40,405 nt of DNA. Source: Conidiobolus incongruus B7586 (Eukaryota > Entomophthoromycota > Entomophthoromycetes > Entomophthorales > Conidiobolaceae). The notes beneath the pieces are model-generated. The model saw only the letters and a program-made list of their open reading frames with translations. It did no database searches and was not told the origin of the DNA. The stretch covers positions 1-40,405 of the forward strand of contig JNEM01016644.1 of the NCBI GenBank assembly GCA_000697335.1. The letters are read 5' to 3'. This document shows, in pieces, positions 24,159-35,294 of this stretch; within the stretch, counting starts at the first letter, position 1, and every line of letters starts with the position of its first letter. Made by a program: the position numbers and the translations under genes.

Positions 24159-25320
24159 GGGAATTTTTTGCAATTGAAAAAAATAAACATTTTAATATAT
24201 AAAAAGTAAAAATAAATATTTAATATAAAATTAATAATTTCTTTTATTTCTAATAACTTTTTGCTATATTTTTAACAAAGATCTAACACCTAAAAAACAA
24301 TTCTTTTTATTAAAGATTGAAATTTGATGTTTCACAAACCAATTAAATTTTTCTGTAGAAATTTTCTTTCTTGTAAGCTAGTTTTTTAATTGCTTAAAGC
24401 AATTATAATTACATAAGTTATAATCTAAAGAATATACTAGATGTGGTAGTTTTTTCCAGTTATTTTTAATTAGAAAGTTTTTTACAACTTTAAATTTATG
24501 TATTTTGTAATTATCATGCAAAATAATAGGTTTTCTTAAATTATATTAAGAATACTAATTAGAAATAGTTTTATTTAAAAAAGAAGTATAAAGTTTACTA
24601 TTAATTAATTTTCTTTTAAAAACTAAATAAAAATAGCATATATTATTATAATCTATAATAACAATTAATATTCACTTATTAATAAAGTATTTATTTAAAG
24701 GAATTTGTAGAGGGGGTTGATTTAGCTTAATTTAACACTTTAACTTATGTTTTAACTAAAGATTATATAAAAGAATTTAAGATTCATTAATTATAATAAT
24801 TTACTATAAAAGTTTTAGTTTCTAGTTATACTTTAGTAAGTGTTATTTAACAATAACTACTCTAACTTTTTTAAGCTTTAGTTAAATTATAAGGTACCTA
24901 TTTTATATTTTTATTAATTAATTTTAATTTAAACTTTAATATATATAAAATACTTATATAACTAATATTAAAGTGTCTTGATAATTTTTTAACTGAAATA
25001 AAAAGGTACCTTTCAATATATTTTTTGACTTTATTAACAATTAAAAGAATAATAGTTAAAATTAGTTTTTTAAATTTTAATAGGTTTTAGGTAGTTTCTC
25101 TCCTAGCTTTAAAATAATTTACCTAGCAATAAATTGTTGATTTAGATAATACTTTATTATTAAAAGTTGGTTATAAATTTTAAATGATTTTAAAAGGTTT
25201 GTGGTTAAGTTTTATTAATATTAAAATAAAAAACTTTTGATAATTGCTATTTATTTTAAGTATGATTAAATTAAACAACTAATTTTAAAAAATTAATTTT
25301 TTAATCAAAAAAATTATTAT
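24159..25320 (-). mobile_element. mariner (Tc1/mariner) DNA transposon, decayed, near full length
   Basis: On the minus strand a broken transposase reads in family order: a helix-turn-helix region with KIGTL*FN*SLKKLE near 24880, KLNQPPLQIPLNKY at about 24720-24675, PIILHDNYKIHKF at about 24530-24490, LPHLVYSLDYN at about 24440-24418, KQLKN followed by a stop, and QKVIRNKRNY at the end near 24240. In mariner the catalytic residues are D, D and D. Here they are N (24786-24788), D (24513-24515) and N (24408-24410). Conserved tryptophans are repeatedly stops. Possible terminal repeats: AATTTTTTG..TTGAAAAAAATAA at about 24162-24185 and an inverted, imperfect match at about 25291-25315. The right end abuts a (TA)12 tract, fitting the TA target preference. 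It is inactive. Confidence 0.85.
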
Positions 25321-25341
25321 ATATATATATATATATATATA
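25318..25341. repeat. (TA)12 microsatellite
   Basis: Uninterrupted TA dinucleotides directly at the right end of the mariner relic. Mariner elements insert at TA, so the tract may have been the target or have grown from the duplicated TA. Confidence 0.85.
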
Positions 25342-25592
25342 ATTCAAAACTATTTATTTTTCTATTTATTTTGTATATATTTTTTTATTTAAAACTAATA
25401 ATATATTTGAAAAATTAGAAATTAAAAAATTTCCTATTTTTTCAATTATAAGGTAATAAAAAATAAAAAATTATAAATTTATTTGATATTAAATTATATC
25501 AAACAATAAATATTTCAGCTATAATATTTCAAGGAAAATATTAATATAATTAATTAAAATCAAATTAAAAATATATAAACTAATAGTTATAT

Positions 25593-25990
25593 TGTTAAGA
25601 GACTAGTTCTCTAAATTCTTATATACACTTTCATATAATCTGATTAACTATAAATTATATGATTAATTTATACTTATATAGTTAAATTAATTGTATAAAT
25701 AGTATTAAATTATCTAATAAACTAGGTTCCTCTTTTTTCCTCTCAATTCTTAATTTTTACTTTTACACTATTTCTAAGATTGAGACTATATTCTGTCGAT
25801 ATTGTAGGATATTGGCACTACCTAATATAAATCTTAATATATCGGTGACTCATCCTAGTTCGAAGCTTAATTAAACTCTGTTTACACTTGCACGCTACAG
25901 CCACGTTATATTACCACGTTCTGCACCACACTACTTTTATATTAAGTCTTCCTCTGCACTATATTAGTTTAACTACCACTACACTTACAT
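25593..25990 (+). other. C-rich, G-poor island; possible LTR-element fossil, uncertain
   Basis: From about 25730 to 25990 the plus strand is much richer in C than the surroundings and poor in G, with CAC/TAC-rich stretches from 25885. CGGTGACTCATCC followed by TAGTTCGAAGC (about 25841-25865) resembles the complement of a tRNA 3' end, as in a primer-binding site; GTTCGAAGC also fits a polymerase III B box. TGTTA at about 25593, a TATAAATAG at about 25695 and AATAAACT at about 25718 upstream would fit a long terminal repeat, but no second repeat and no coding remains are seen. A decayed solo-LTR-like or tRNA-derived short element are both possible. If an LTR element, it is an old incomplete fossil. 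Confidence 0.2.
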
Positions 25991-26429
25991 ATATCATAAT
26001 TATTTAATATTTTTTTTATAATTTTAAATTTCAAATAATATATAATTAATATACCTATGAGATTAATTAATAAAAACTATATTCTTTCTTTTTTTAAAAT
26101 ATTAATTTAAATATATAGATCAACCTTAATTGATTTAATATAATATTATTAATAATTTATATTAATAATTATCTGAATTTAATTAAAATAATATATTAGG
26201 TATTTGATTAGTATTAATTATATTATATATTATAAATTTTGATTTTAATAATTAAATAACTTTTTTGACTATTGTTATTATATTAAAACTAAATATTATA
26301 ATACTAAAATAGTATTAAAAGTTATTTATAAATTTTACAAATTGATTAAAATATAAATATTAAAACTAATATATTTATATTCAAAACTATATTTAGTTTT
26401 ATAATATTATATTGAATTTTAAATTATTA
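25991..26429. other. AT-rich spacer
   Basis: Over 80% A+T by eye, with no frame or repeat to support. Confidence 0.5.
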
Positions 26430-26815
26430 GAATTTTTTAAGATTAAAAATAAATAAAGACTTCAATATATTATATAAAATTAATACTCTTTTATATTTTT
26501 AATATTTTTTACTATACTTTTAGCAAACTTTTAATAATTAAAATTTAGTTCTTTTTATTAAGGATTAAAATTTAATATTTCATAAATTATTTCAATTTTT
26601 AGTGAAAACTTTCTTAAAAATTGCTTTTTTATTTACTTAAGCCAATTATGATTATTTAGGTTATAATCTAGTTAATATACTAGCTATAGTAGCTTTTTCT
26701 AATTATATTTAATTAGAAAATTTTTATAACTTTAATTTTTATATATTTTATAGTTATTCTATAAAATTATAAATATACTTAAATTATATTAAGAATATCA
26801 ATTAAAATTTTTATT
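26430..26815 (-). mobile_element. mariner fragment, second copy (3' part only)
   Basis: Aligns by eye along its length with 24200-24565 of the first mariner copy, same orientation. Shared landmarks are TTCTTTTTATTAA(A/G)GATT, AATTATGATTA..TAAGTTATAATCTA-like sequence, and AAATTATATTAAGAATA. The match stops abruptly at about 26815, so the 5' two thirds of the element are missing. It is more decayed than the first copy; I judge the two to be roughly three quarters identical, an eye estimate only. Confidence 0.7.
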
Positions 26816-27635
26816 TTTGGCTCTTAATTATAATACTCAAAATAAAGTAACTGTATAATATTATTGAATCTCAGTAATTTAATTTAGTCAATCAAGTTTT
26901 TACTTTGAAACAACTAATTAGTTTGATTTTTATAACTTCTTAATTATCATATTTATTAAATTCAAAATTAATGATCAAGCTTAAATATTTTAAATCAAAT
27001 TTAAAAATAAAAAATTTTATTGTTGTAAAATGATGATAAATATGATTAAGGTATACCATCGACATAAATTTCATGAATTTTTAAAAAATATATATAAAAT
27101 CATAGAGTATATATATAAATTGAAAAGAGATAAATTAATCGAATGAAATAAAATATGTGTAGAAAAATATATATATGAACGAAAGCAAATTATTTGTCCC
27201 TACCCAGAGAATATGCCCTCTTAACTAAATCTGCAATATCAGTTATTTTTAGGAAAATTATTTTAATAGAAAATTGAATTTATTTAACAAATGCTCAAAT
27301 ACTTGAAAACTTATACTCATTTTATTAAGCGAAATATTTTAAATTTTTATTACACTAAAAAAGAAACATATTATGTTGGATATTTAATTATAATATTCAA
27401 AATTTATTTAAAAATTAATATAAATTAAATAAATATTTTTGTATAAGTTCAATTAAAGTTTATTAACTTAAAATTTTAAATTCAATTATTAAAATCTTAT
27501 AAAGATATGAAAATTTCATTTTGATAAATATTCTTTGGATTATTTCACTATTTAAAAGAACTAATATTCAATTCAAGGTTTTTAGTTAATAATCTTTTAC
27601 TCTGTTATTATTTAATTAAATTGAATATAGTGGTA
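26816..27635. other. AT-rich spacer with a small GC-richer patch
   Basis: A GC-richer patch at about 27190-27245 reads on the minus strand DIADLVKRAYSLGRDK followed by a stop, preceded by an acceptor-like TATTGCAG. It could be the last exon or remnant of an unknown gene; too short to call. The rest is plain AT-rich sequence. Confidence 0.3.
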
Positions 27636-28855
27636 ATACGGTCCTCAACTCTATCTCAACTCACAATCTCCATTAACTTAATTATATCCATTGCCAGTCA
27701 ATGTTCCAAACCTGTCATTCGCAGGGGAGATCTCAGACTTAGCGCCAGCTGAGAGGACCACCTTCTTCAGTGCAATTAAACAGTTGCACAAAAACAATGC
27801 TATAAATAATATTTAAAATAATTTCACAGCTACTCACTATAATTACAGAACGCAAGCGCATTGTGTTGTGTCGCTTTTGCCACGGTATTGTTATTTCCTC
27901 GATCAATTCGAGCGTGCTTTGAAGCATGCCAACCCAGTATTGCGTTACCATATTACGATTGGTTCAGAGGTCTCCAGTAATCTGGGAAAAGTGCAATTTT
28001 CAATAGCAGTTTTTTAATGACAACTGTACTGGTGGTTCCAAATTCATGATAAGTGGCACATTCGCGAGGAAGAGATTTTGCATCTCGATTGTGAAATTTT
28101 AAAGATGTGTGGAATGGTGGCAGCACCATTGGAGCGTAGTATTCGCCAGTTGTGATTGATATTTTATTGAATACGAATCAACAAAGTCTATGATCAGTTT
28201 TGACGAGCTCTTGAAGGATCACCACGCATGTTCTCACCTGAATATTGACGACGATATATCTCAAATGTGCTCGAGCAACGATGCTGCTTTTTCATGCACC
28301 ACACTTTCGTGGGTCTTATTTGATATGAATGGCAATAAAGAAACTCAAGTCTCGCTGGTACTTACTATGATGATGGCGCATCCCTCAGCAATATATTAGC
28401 TCCATTCAATATTCAAGTGCGTACTACTATGAGCATTAGAGAAAATGGACATTGCTACAGATGTGCTCGATGATCCGGAGCTTCGAGAGCATTGTCTGCA
28501 GCATCTGTCGCATCACCATCATACGCACAACTTCAAGCAGAGACAGACGTATCCGAAGCCAGTGACGATTCATTAGTACAGCTCCAAGCACAGGTATCCT
28601 AATCCAACGATGACATCAGTAACAACCAGAAACTCTAATGTCACTAATTGCTATTCACTAAAACCATATGAATTTCAAATCTCTCCCGAACTTCTGAGCT
28701 TTCAACCGCATCAAGAACTAGATATCAAGGTATCTCAACCCCATTTCCGACGATTATATTAAAATAAATGGAGTCGACTATATTAATATTATTAATTTTG
28801 AGACGTAGGTTTACGAATTTATTAGGAGTTTCAATGTATTAACAATTCTAAATTA
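27636..28855 (+). pseudogene. Tyrosinase pseudogene, third copy, opposite strand
   Basis: Runs on the plus strand, opposite to the other two copies. Recognisable pieces in order: a signal-peptide-like stretch with QCSKPVIRRG at about 27685-27730; the CuA region (HYNYRTQAHCVVSLLPRYC-like, with the usual PWHR changed) near 27820-27890; FERALKHA near 27905; a CuB block with DHHACSHLNIDDDISQMCSS near 28205-28280 followed by a MHHTFVGLIWYEW-like stretch in another frame; and the C-terminal NPISDDYIKING-like end near 28740-28780. The start codon is gone and many frame changes and stops are present. It is much older and more diverged than the tandem copy and shows no sign of a recently converted core. 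Confidence 0.82.
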
Positions 28856-30917
28856 AGGTTAACAAAAATTTTAAATATTAATTAAAATCATATAAATAAA
28901 TTAAGAATATTAATTTGATATCAAAATGAAATAAAAAATTGTTAAAAATTCATATATATATATATATATAACAGATAAAAATTAACAAATTCTTCAATAT
29001 CTTGATAATATTACCGATAATTATAATTTTTTATTTTAAACAAATTTCAATAAAAGTAATAAAAAAATTCTAAGAATATTTGACTAATATTAATTTATTG
29101 ATTGTAAAAATCTGATATTTAAAAATTAGAAAGCAAAACAATTAATTTATATCAAAATAATTTAAAATAACATTAATTTTAATATTAATTCAATATATAT
29201 TTCAATTTAAGCATTTGAATTATATTCAATTAATTTTTGAACCATATATATATATATATTAAATATGTTTTAATATCAAAGTTATTTATCATCAACTAAT
29301 ATTAGTTTAATAAGTATAACTTATACTTATTATTTATATTTTCTAACTTAGTTTGGATTAAAATATTTTTTATAAAATTTTATATTTATATTGATAGATA
29401 ATTCATTAATATTAAATAAAATAATTTAATAATAAATTTTATAAATATATATTACATTGATAATATTAATATTGGATATTTCAAAATTATATATTGATAA
29501 TATATATTAATTAATTAATAAAAATTTTATATTAATAAAATTGCTTTGAATAATGGATGATATATAATTTTATTTTAATTTAATAATATAATTCATTTTT
29601 AATAAAATAAAATTTTTATATTTAACATATCATTAATATGTATTAATATTATTTTAATATAATTAAAAATATTTTATATAAAATTTTATTTATTTATATT
29701 GTTATTTAGATATAAATCAGATTATGTAATAAAAAACCCAAATAATATTTATTATTTCAAATATTGACAAAATAATATAACTAATTATAAATTAAAACCG
29801 ATAAAATTATATATATATAATTAAATTGAATAATTTTTTATAAACTTCAGTTATCTACCAATATATAAAATATATCAATTATATAGCAAAATTTATATTT
29901 AATCATTATAAGAAAAAATAAGAACATTAAATAATAATATATCCATTTTTAATAAATTTAACAAATATTATATCTAAAAATAAATGAAATTTTGTATATT
30001 ATTATTAAATGTTTTCATTTTGATAATTAGGTATATTAATATTTATGTTTTATAATATTTTATTTGTTTATTATAAAAAATGAACATTAACCAAAGTATT
30101 AAAGAATATATTTGTATATTCAAACTTTGATTATTTTCTGTAAATATTTTAATTATTAAATATTTAATTAGTAAAATATTATTAATAGAAATAAATTAAT
30201 TCAACCAAATAATTTTTTGTTTTAATATTTTTAATATTTCATAAACTATTGAATAAGGAGTTAATAATAATAATCAAAACTACAAATTCTATCAACTATT
30301 TATGATATAGATAGGAATTTATTAGTTACAATTTTTTGTAATATATTAAAAGATCAAAATTATTATTATTTAAAAAAATATTATAATACAAATTTCCAAA
30401 TATCTAAATATTCAAAAAATAAAATAATTGTATAGTAAAATCAATGATATATAATACATTTATGGAATTATTATATTAATAAAATTGATATTAGGCATTT
30501 TAGAAAGGTTATAAAAATCATAATATCATTAAATTACCCTTAATTCAATGTATAAAAGTGAATTGTATATTAGTTAAACATTTGAAGTTGATAAATTTAT
30601 TATAATAGATATATAACATAATCAAAAAACAGAAATAATTAACAAATATTTTTTATTTTGTTTTCAATTTGATTAAATTAAAAATAATTTCATAAATTAA
30701 TAACTTTCTTGTTCATTTTCAAAAATTAATATATCAATAAAAATTATTTCTCATAATTTTTATAAATTTAATATTATAACATTGTATTTTTTTGATTAAT
30801 TAATATTAAATTTATAAAAAAAATAAAATCGATAATAATTGTTACAAATTTTTAAAAATTTCAAAAAAATATTTATTAATTTTTATCAAATGCGATATTT
30901 TGTTAAAAATACTAAAC
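28856..30917. other. Extreme AT-rich desert with TA repeats
   Basis: About 2 kb, visibly over 80% A+T, no coding frame. TA microsatellites at 28952-28970 and 29244-29259. It separates the accessory tyrosinase region from the helicase gene, whose 3' end and terminator signals must lie at its right edge. Confidence 0.55.
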
Positions 30918-33273
30918 TTATTTGCGTTTTTGTTTTTTCCTCTGTAAAAATCTTAATTTAGCTTCTTCAGCTTTGGTTAACCGATTTTGAGTTTCGATTT
31001 CATCGTTACTGGGCGTTGTGGAACCTTCAACTGTAGTATTATTATTATTAGATTCTACAATGTCAGATTTGTTTGGAGAATCTGTAATATCAAGAGGTCG
31101 TTTAGGATCTATTTGAGCCCCAGACAATTTCGCATCGTCCATAGTAAGAAGGCGATCAATATAGGGTTTGGGCCACTCGAACAAAATTTTCGATACGGTC
31201 TTGATCATTGCTTGGGATGTGTACACCATCTCGTGATAAATCACCCATTCGATGTTGGACATGTGCGATCGCGAAGGGTCCAACTTGTAAGCTAGCGACG
31301 ATGTGGGATGAATATAGAGTGCGAGTAAATCAGACTGTTGGTGAGATTCGTTGGAAGATACTGTAGTCGAGGAAGTAGTACCGTAATGGTAGAAATGACT
31401 CTTGGATGGGTGGCGCTTAGCAATGTTCAAAAAGTATGAGGTGGCCAAGCATTTCAATATCGATTTAATGGGAATTTCATCGCTTTGGTTATCATTTATC
31501 TTAATGTTTTGGAAGCCTGGTAAGTTTTGAACTATAGATTTCAACTGACTCCTAATGTTTTTGGCATTAGATAAATTACGATAATTTAAAAAGTTGTCAG
31601 AACACCATGATTTGGAGAATCGATTGCGTTCGAATTGTTGATACACTTGAATGAGGGTGGCATGATCACCAGAACTGTGGTAGAAATGCGATCGCCATAA
31701 CTTTTCGGCGCGTAGTTTGATTTCTTGATTGCGGGTGCTTTGCCAAATGTCCTCAGTGGATAGCATTGAGCATAGTGTCAGCATAGAGTCAACACAATCG
31801 AAATTTACAATTGATTCGTACAGAGCTTTCGCTAGGTAGGGTGAAATTGGAATTCGATGTAAAGCTTCTCCTACGGGTGTAAGTTTCCCATTCTCGTCCA
31901 ATGCTCCAAGTAGATAGAGACGTCTTAATGCATGAATTAGCTGCTGGCGATCAGGTTGATCAATAAATTGAAATTCGAGAACATTATCAATCCCCAGCAC
32001 TTTCATGGTTAAGACTGATCCCATCAAACTACTTCGTTGGATTTCTGGAATTGTATCTTCCATCATATTATCAAAACTGTCTATATTATACAATCGGTAG
32101 CACTTTCCATGCTCAGTTCTGATATTTATTATTAGATTTTAATTTAACTATAATAAATTTGTAATTATACCTTCCAGCTCTACCAGCCCTCTGTTCAGCA
32201 GCTGATTTACTAATGGGAACAACCAACAAAGCATCCATATTGGTCTTAGATTGGAAACTCTTCTCCTTAACAAATCCAGAATCCACCACATATTTAATAT
32301 TTGGAATGGTAATAGAAGTCTAATAATAATGTTAATAAACCCATTAGAAACAATAATTCAATATATATACCTGAGCAATATTCGTAGCAAATACAATCTT
32401 CCTAAATCGTTTAGGAATTACCCTAAAAATTTCCTTCTGCTCCAAAGTATCCAAAGCCGCATAAATTGGGAAGACTCGAGGTTCCAAGTCGGGTAGGGCG
32501 CGAGGGTCCTCCATCTCGATTCGGTCGATCTCCCTTTCAAACATTTTAATAGCGAGTTCAATATCCGCTCGTCCTGTGAGAAACACTAGAATGTCGCCAG
32601 GCTCCTCATGCACATGGATATACACCGCGGTGTCGACAGCCTTTTCGACGTGAGAATATTTTAATTGACTGATTGTTCTGGAACTGTGGTGAATGACTTC
32701 AACGTCATACAATCTGCCGGGGATTGTGAAGATGGGGCAGTCGTTGAAATACATCGAGAATTTGTCAACATTGAGGGTTGCCGACATAATCACCACACGT
32801 AAATCATTGCGTCGTCGCTGAATGGTTTTAATGAGGCCAAGTAGTAAATCAGTTTCTAGCGATCTTTCATGAGCTTCGTCAATTACAATCACGTCGTAGT
32901 TGGATAGGCTAGGATCGACGCAGGCCTCGCGTACCAAAATCCCGTCCGTGACGTACCTTAATCGTGTTCGCGAAGACGTGTAATCATCGAACCTAATCAC
33001 GTAGCCTACTTCGTCCCCTAATCGACTTTTCCTCTCATCGCATACCCTTTTCGCAACTGTGACAGCTGCTATACGTCTGGGTTGCGTCACACATATCCTC
33101 GCGGGCTTCTTCGCATCTGTCCTAAAATCGTCCAGCAGATATTGAGGCAATTGTGTGGTTTTACCGGAACCTGTCTCACCAATAACTATTAGAAAGGGAT
33201 GATCTTGAATAGCTTGAATTAAACCTTCTCGATATTGGGTTATAGGCAATTCGTTATCGTAATAATCGCTCAT
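30918..33273 (-). CDS. DEAH-box RNA helicase (short DHX15/33/35/40-like class)
   Basis: ATP-driven RNA helicase, expected in splicing or ribosome assembly. Exons on the minus strand: 33273-32371, 32319-32171 and 32118-30918; introns of 51 and 52 bp; 750 residues. The helicase core begins almost at the N terminus: motif I GETGSGKT (32-39), TQPRR (63-67), DEAH (132-135), SAT (164-166), TNIAQTSITI (motif V, spanning the first intron), QRAGRAGR (344-351). Winged-helix, ratchet and OB-fold regions follow, as in the Prp43 fold. The tail is basic ([13 protein letters not shown]). Length and tail resemble human DHX40, but DHX33, DHX35 and yeast Dhr2 are also close, so the ortholog is left open. Motif V has Gln where most family members have Glu. 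The ATG at 33273 is the first in frame. Confidence 0.88.
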
Positions 33274-33779
33274 TGTATCATGCGTTATCTGATATTATAT
33301 ATTAATTTATTATATTAATTATGATAACTGTATTTATGAAGAATTTTGACTGTTTTATTAATTGAAAAAAATAATTGATTAATTTATCATTAATCAATTT
33401 GAGTTAGAGAAGTTTATAAATTGAAAGATGATTTGAAAAATTATGGGATCTCACTTAATTGTATTTATGGCATTGATTTTAAATTGAATTTATTGAGAAA
33501 CAGTAAAATGAATAACTATTATTCATTAAATTTAATTTATATTTTGAATTCTGACAAATTAATACTATTAATTTAATAATTTTATCAACTCATCTTTTTA
33601 CCTGTTGGAATAAAAACAATTTTTACATTATTATAATGTAGGTTATAAATTGCAAAATGGGATAGAATTAGTTAAATAAATATATTGATTAAACCAATAA
33701 TAATTAAACAAAATAAAATGAAAATCCCCTAAAATTAATATATAGAAATAATTCAAAATGATAAATTTTATATAGTTGA
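33274..33779. other. AT-rich spacer between helicase promoter and CoA-ligase 3' end
   Basis: 506 bp. Serves as the upstream region of the helicase and the 3' region of the CoA ligase, which run in the same direction. No other feature seen. Confidence 0.45.
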
Positions 33780-35294
33780 TTACAATTTAGACTTGGGCAT
33801 AAATACCTCCACCATCTTACGTCTTTGAATTTTACCAGTCGCAGTCTTGGGCAACTTGTCGGTAATAAAAACGTATTTGGGAACTTTAAAACTGGCTAAA
33901 CTCTTACCGCAATGCTCCTTGATTTGGTCCACAGTAGCTTCTTTACCATCCCTAAATCTAACCACAGCGGCGACTTCCTGACCGTATTTGGCGTCGGGAG
34001 CTCCGAAACTTACGGCTTCCGCAACCGCGGGATGACTGAGGAGCACCGAGTCAATTTCTAGGGGACTGATCTTTTCACCACCACGGTTAATGAGTTCTTT
34101 AATTCTGCCAGTTAAGTAGAGGTAACCGTCACTGTCGAATTTGCCTTGGTCTCCGGTGCGGAAGAAGCCGTCCTTGGTGAAGGATTCTGCATTGGCTTTG
34201 GGGTTTTCAAGATATCCTTTAGTTACACTAGGACCTCTCAAACATACTTCACCTTCATGGACTTCCTTGCCTTCTTGATCGAGGATCTTGACCTCCACAC
34301 CGCATGGAATTCCTACTGATCCAGGCTTGCGCTTGGCTGGTGGCAATGGATTACCAAGCATCATGTGGGCATTTTCAGTCATGGCGTAGGCTTCGAGCAC
34401 TGGAGCCTTGAATTTTTCCTCCAAAGCATGGAATGTTGGCTCAGCAAGTGCCGATGAGCATGATCTGATGAATCGAATCTTAGTGTCGGCAGGGGGAGCT
34501 GGATGATTCAAAAGAATTTGATGAATGGTGGGCACTGCAGTGTACCAAGTGGCCTTGAATGTAGTGTACAATTTCCAGAATACGGAAGCTGAGAATTTAG
34601 ATGGAATGATAGCGGTACCTCCGGAGAGCAAAGTGGACAAAAGAGCACCAATCAGACCGTGGACATGGAATAGGGGCATCACAATGAGCGATGAATCTTC
34701 GGGAGTGAGTTTGTAGTGATTGACAATGTTGGTGGTACTGGTCATCAAGTTGAGATGGGTGAGAGGGACTGCTTTTGGACGTCCAGTTGTGCCTGAAGTG
34801 TGTAACAACAACGAAATATGGTCAGGAGTAGGAGGAGTTTTAATGGGTTGAGAAGATTTTTGGTTTATGATAGGTTTCAAAGCTACGCCCTTTTGATCCC
34901 ATGAAATCAATACAAGAGTTAAACCCAATTTGGAAGCAACTTCCAAAACTGGGGCTTTAGGATTTTTCAAAAGAGAGTGGTGTACTAATACAACACTAGG
35001 CTTTGAATCCTGCAAGTAAAAATCAAATTCACTAGCAGTAAAGTTGGGATTGAGAGGAGCTGAAATACATCCAATAAAAGTGGAAGCCAAGAAAGCAATA
35101 GCGAATTCCAAACCGTTAGGAGCGACTAAGCTGATAGCATCTCCAACTTTAACATTAGCCAATTGAAACAGTTGCTCATTAAAATAGTTGATCTGTTGTT
35201 GGAGTTGACTGTAAGTGACCTCCTGCTTCAAGTCAGGGTCGATAACAGCTAATTTATTTCTGGGAGTTTTAAATATATTTAATAAAGTTGCCAT
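33780..35294 (-). CDS. PCS60: Pcs60/AAE3-like peroxisomal acyl-activating (oxalyl-CoA synthetase type) enzyme
   Basis: ANL-superfamily enzyme that joins a carboxylic acid to CoA through an acyl-adenylate. Close members (yeast Pcs60, plant AAE3) use oxalate. One uninterrupted frame of 504 residues, full family length. Motifs: HTSGTTGRPK (165-174) binding ATP phosphates, YAMTE (303-307) followed by the family-typical NPLPP...RKPGSVG, RTGD (379-382), GRIKELINRGGEK (396-408), and the catalytic lysine K488 in PKTATGK. The protein ends in SKL (502-504), a perfect type-1 peroxisomal targeting signal. GC content and codon use are higher than in the surroundings, suggesting strong expression. Single exon, unlike most genes in the window. 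Substrate is inferred from family, not read from sequence. Confidence 0.92.
   Translation of the reverse strand: MATLLNIFKTPRNKLAVIDPDLKQEVTYSQLQQQINYFNEQLFQLANVKVGDAISLVAPNGLEFAIAFLASTFIGCISAPLNPNFTASEFDFYLQDSKPSVVLVHHSLLKNPKAPVLEVASKLGLTLVLISWDQKGVALKPIINQKSSQPIKTPPTPDHISLLLHTSGTTGRPKAVPLTHLNLMTSTTNIVNHYKLTPEDSSLIVMPLFHVHGLIGALLSTLLSGGTAIIPSKFSASVFWKLYTTFKATWYTAVPTIHQILLNHPAPPADTKIRFIRSCSSALAEPTFHALEEKFKAPVLEAYAMTENAHMMLGNPLPPAKRKPGSVGIPCGVEVKILDQEGKEVHEGEVCLRGPSVTKGYLENPKANAESFTKDGFFRTGDQGKFDSDGYLYLTGRIKELINRGGEKISPLEIDSVLLSHPAVAEAVSFGAPDAKYGQEVAAVVRFRDGKEATVDQIKEHCGKSLASFKVPKYVFITDKLPKTATGKIQRRKMVEVFMPKSKL

Noticed and set aside
25848-25870. tRNA gene suggested by GTTCGAAGC
   Set aside because: TTCGAA is a palindrome and no cloverleaf could be folded around it by eye; A box is weak. 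Kept only as part of the uncertain C-rich island.
27739-27951. 70-residue open frame on the minus strand
   Set aside because: Antisense shadow of the third tyrosinase relic, which reads on the plus strand.
30987-31295. 102-residue plus-strand frame opposite the helicase
   Set aside because: Antisense shadow of the helicase C-terminal coding exon.
34525-34716. Plus-strand frame inside the CoA ligase gene
   Set aside because: Antisense shadow of a well-conserved enzyme gene.
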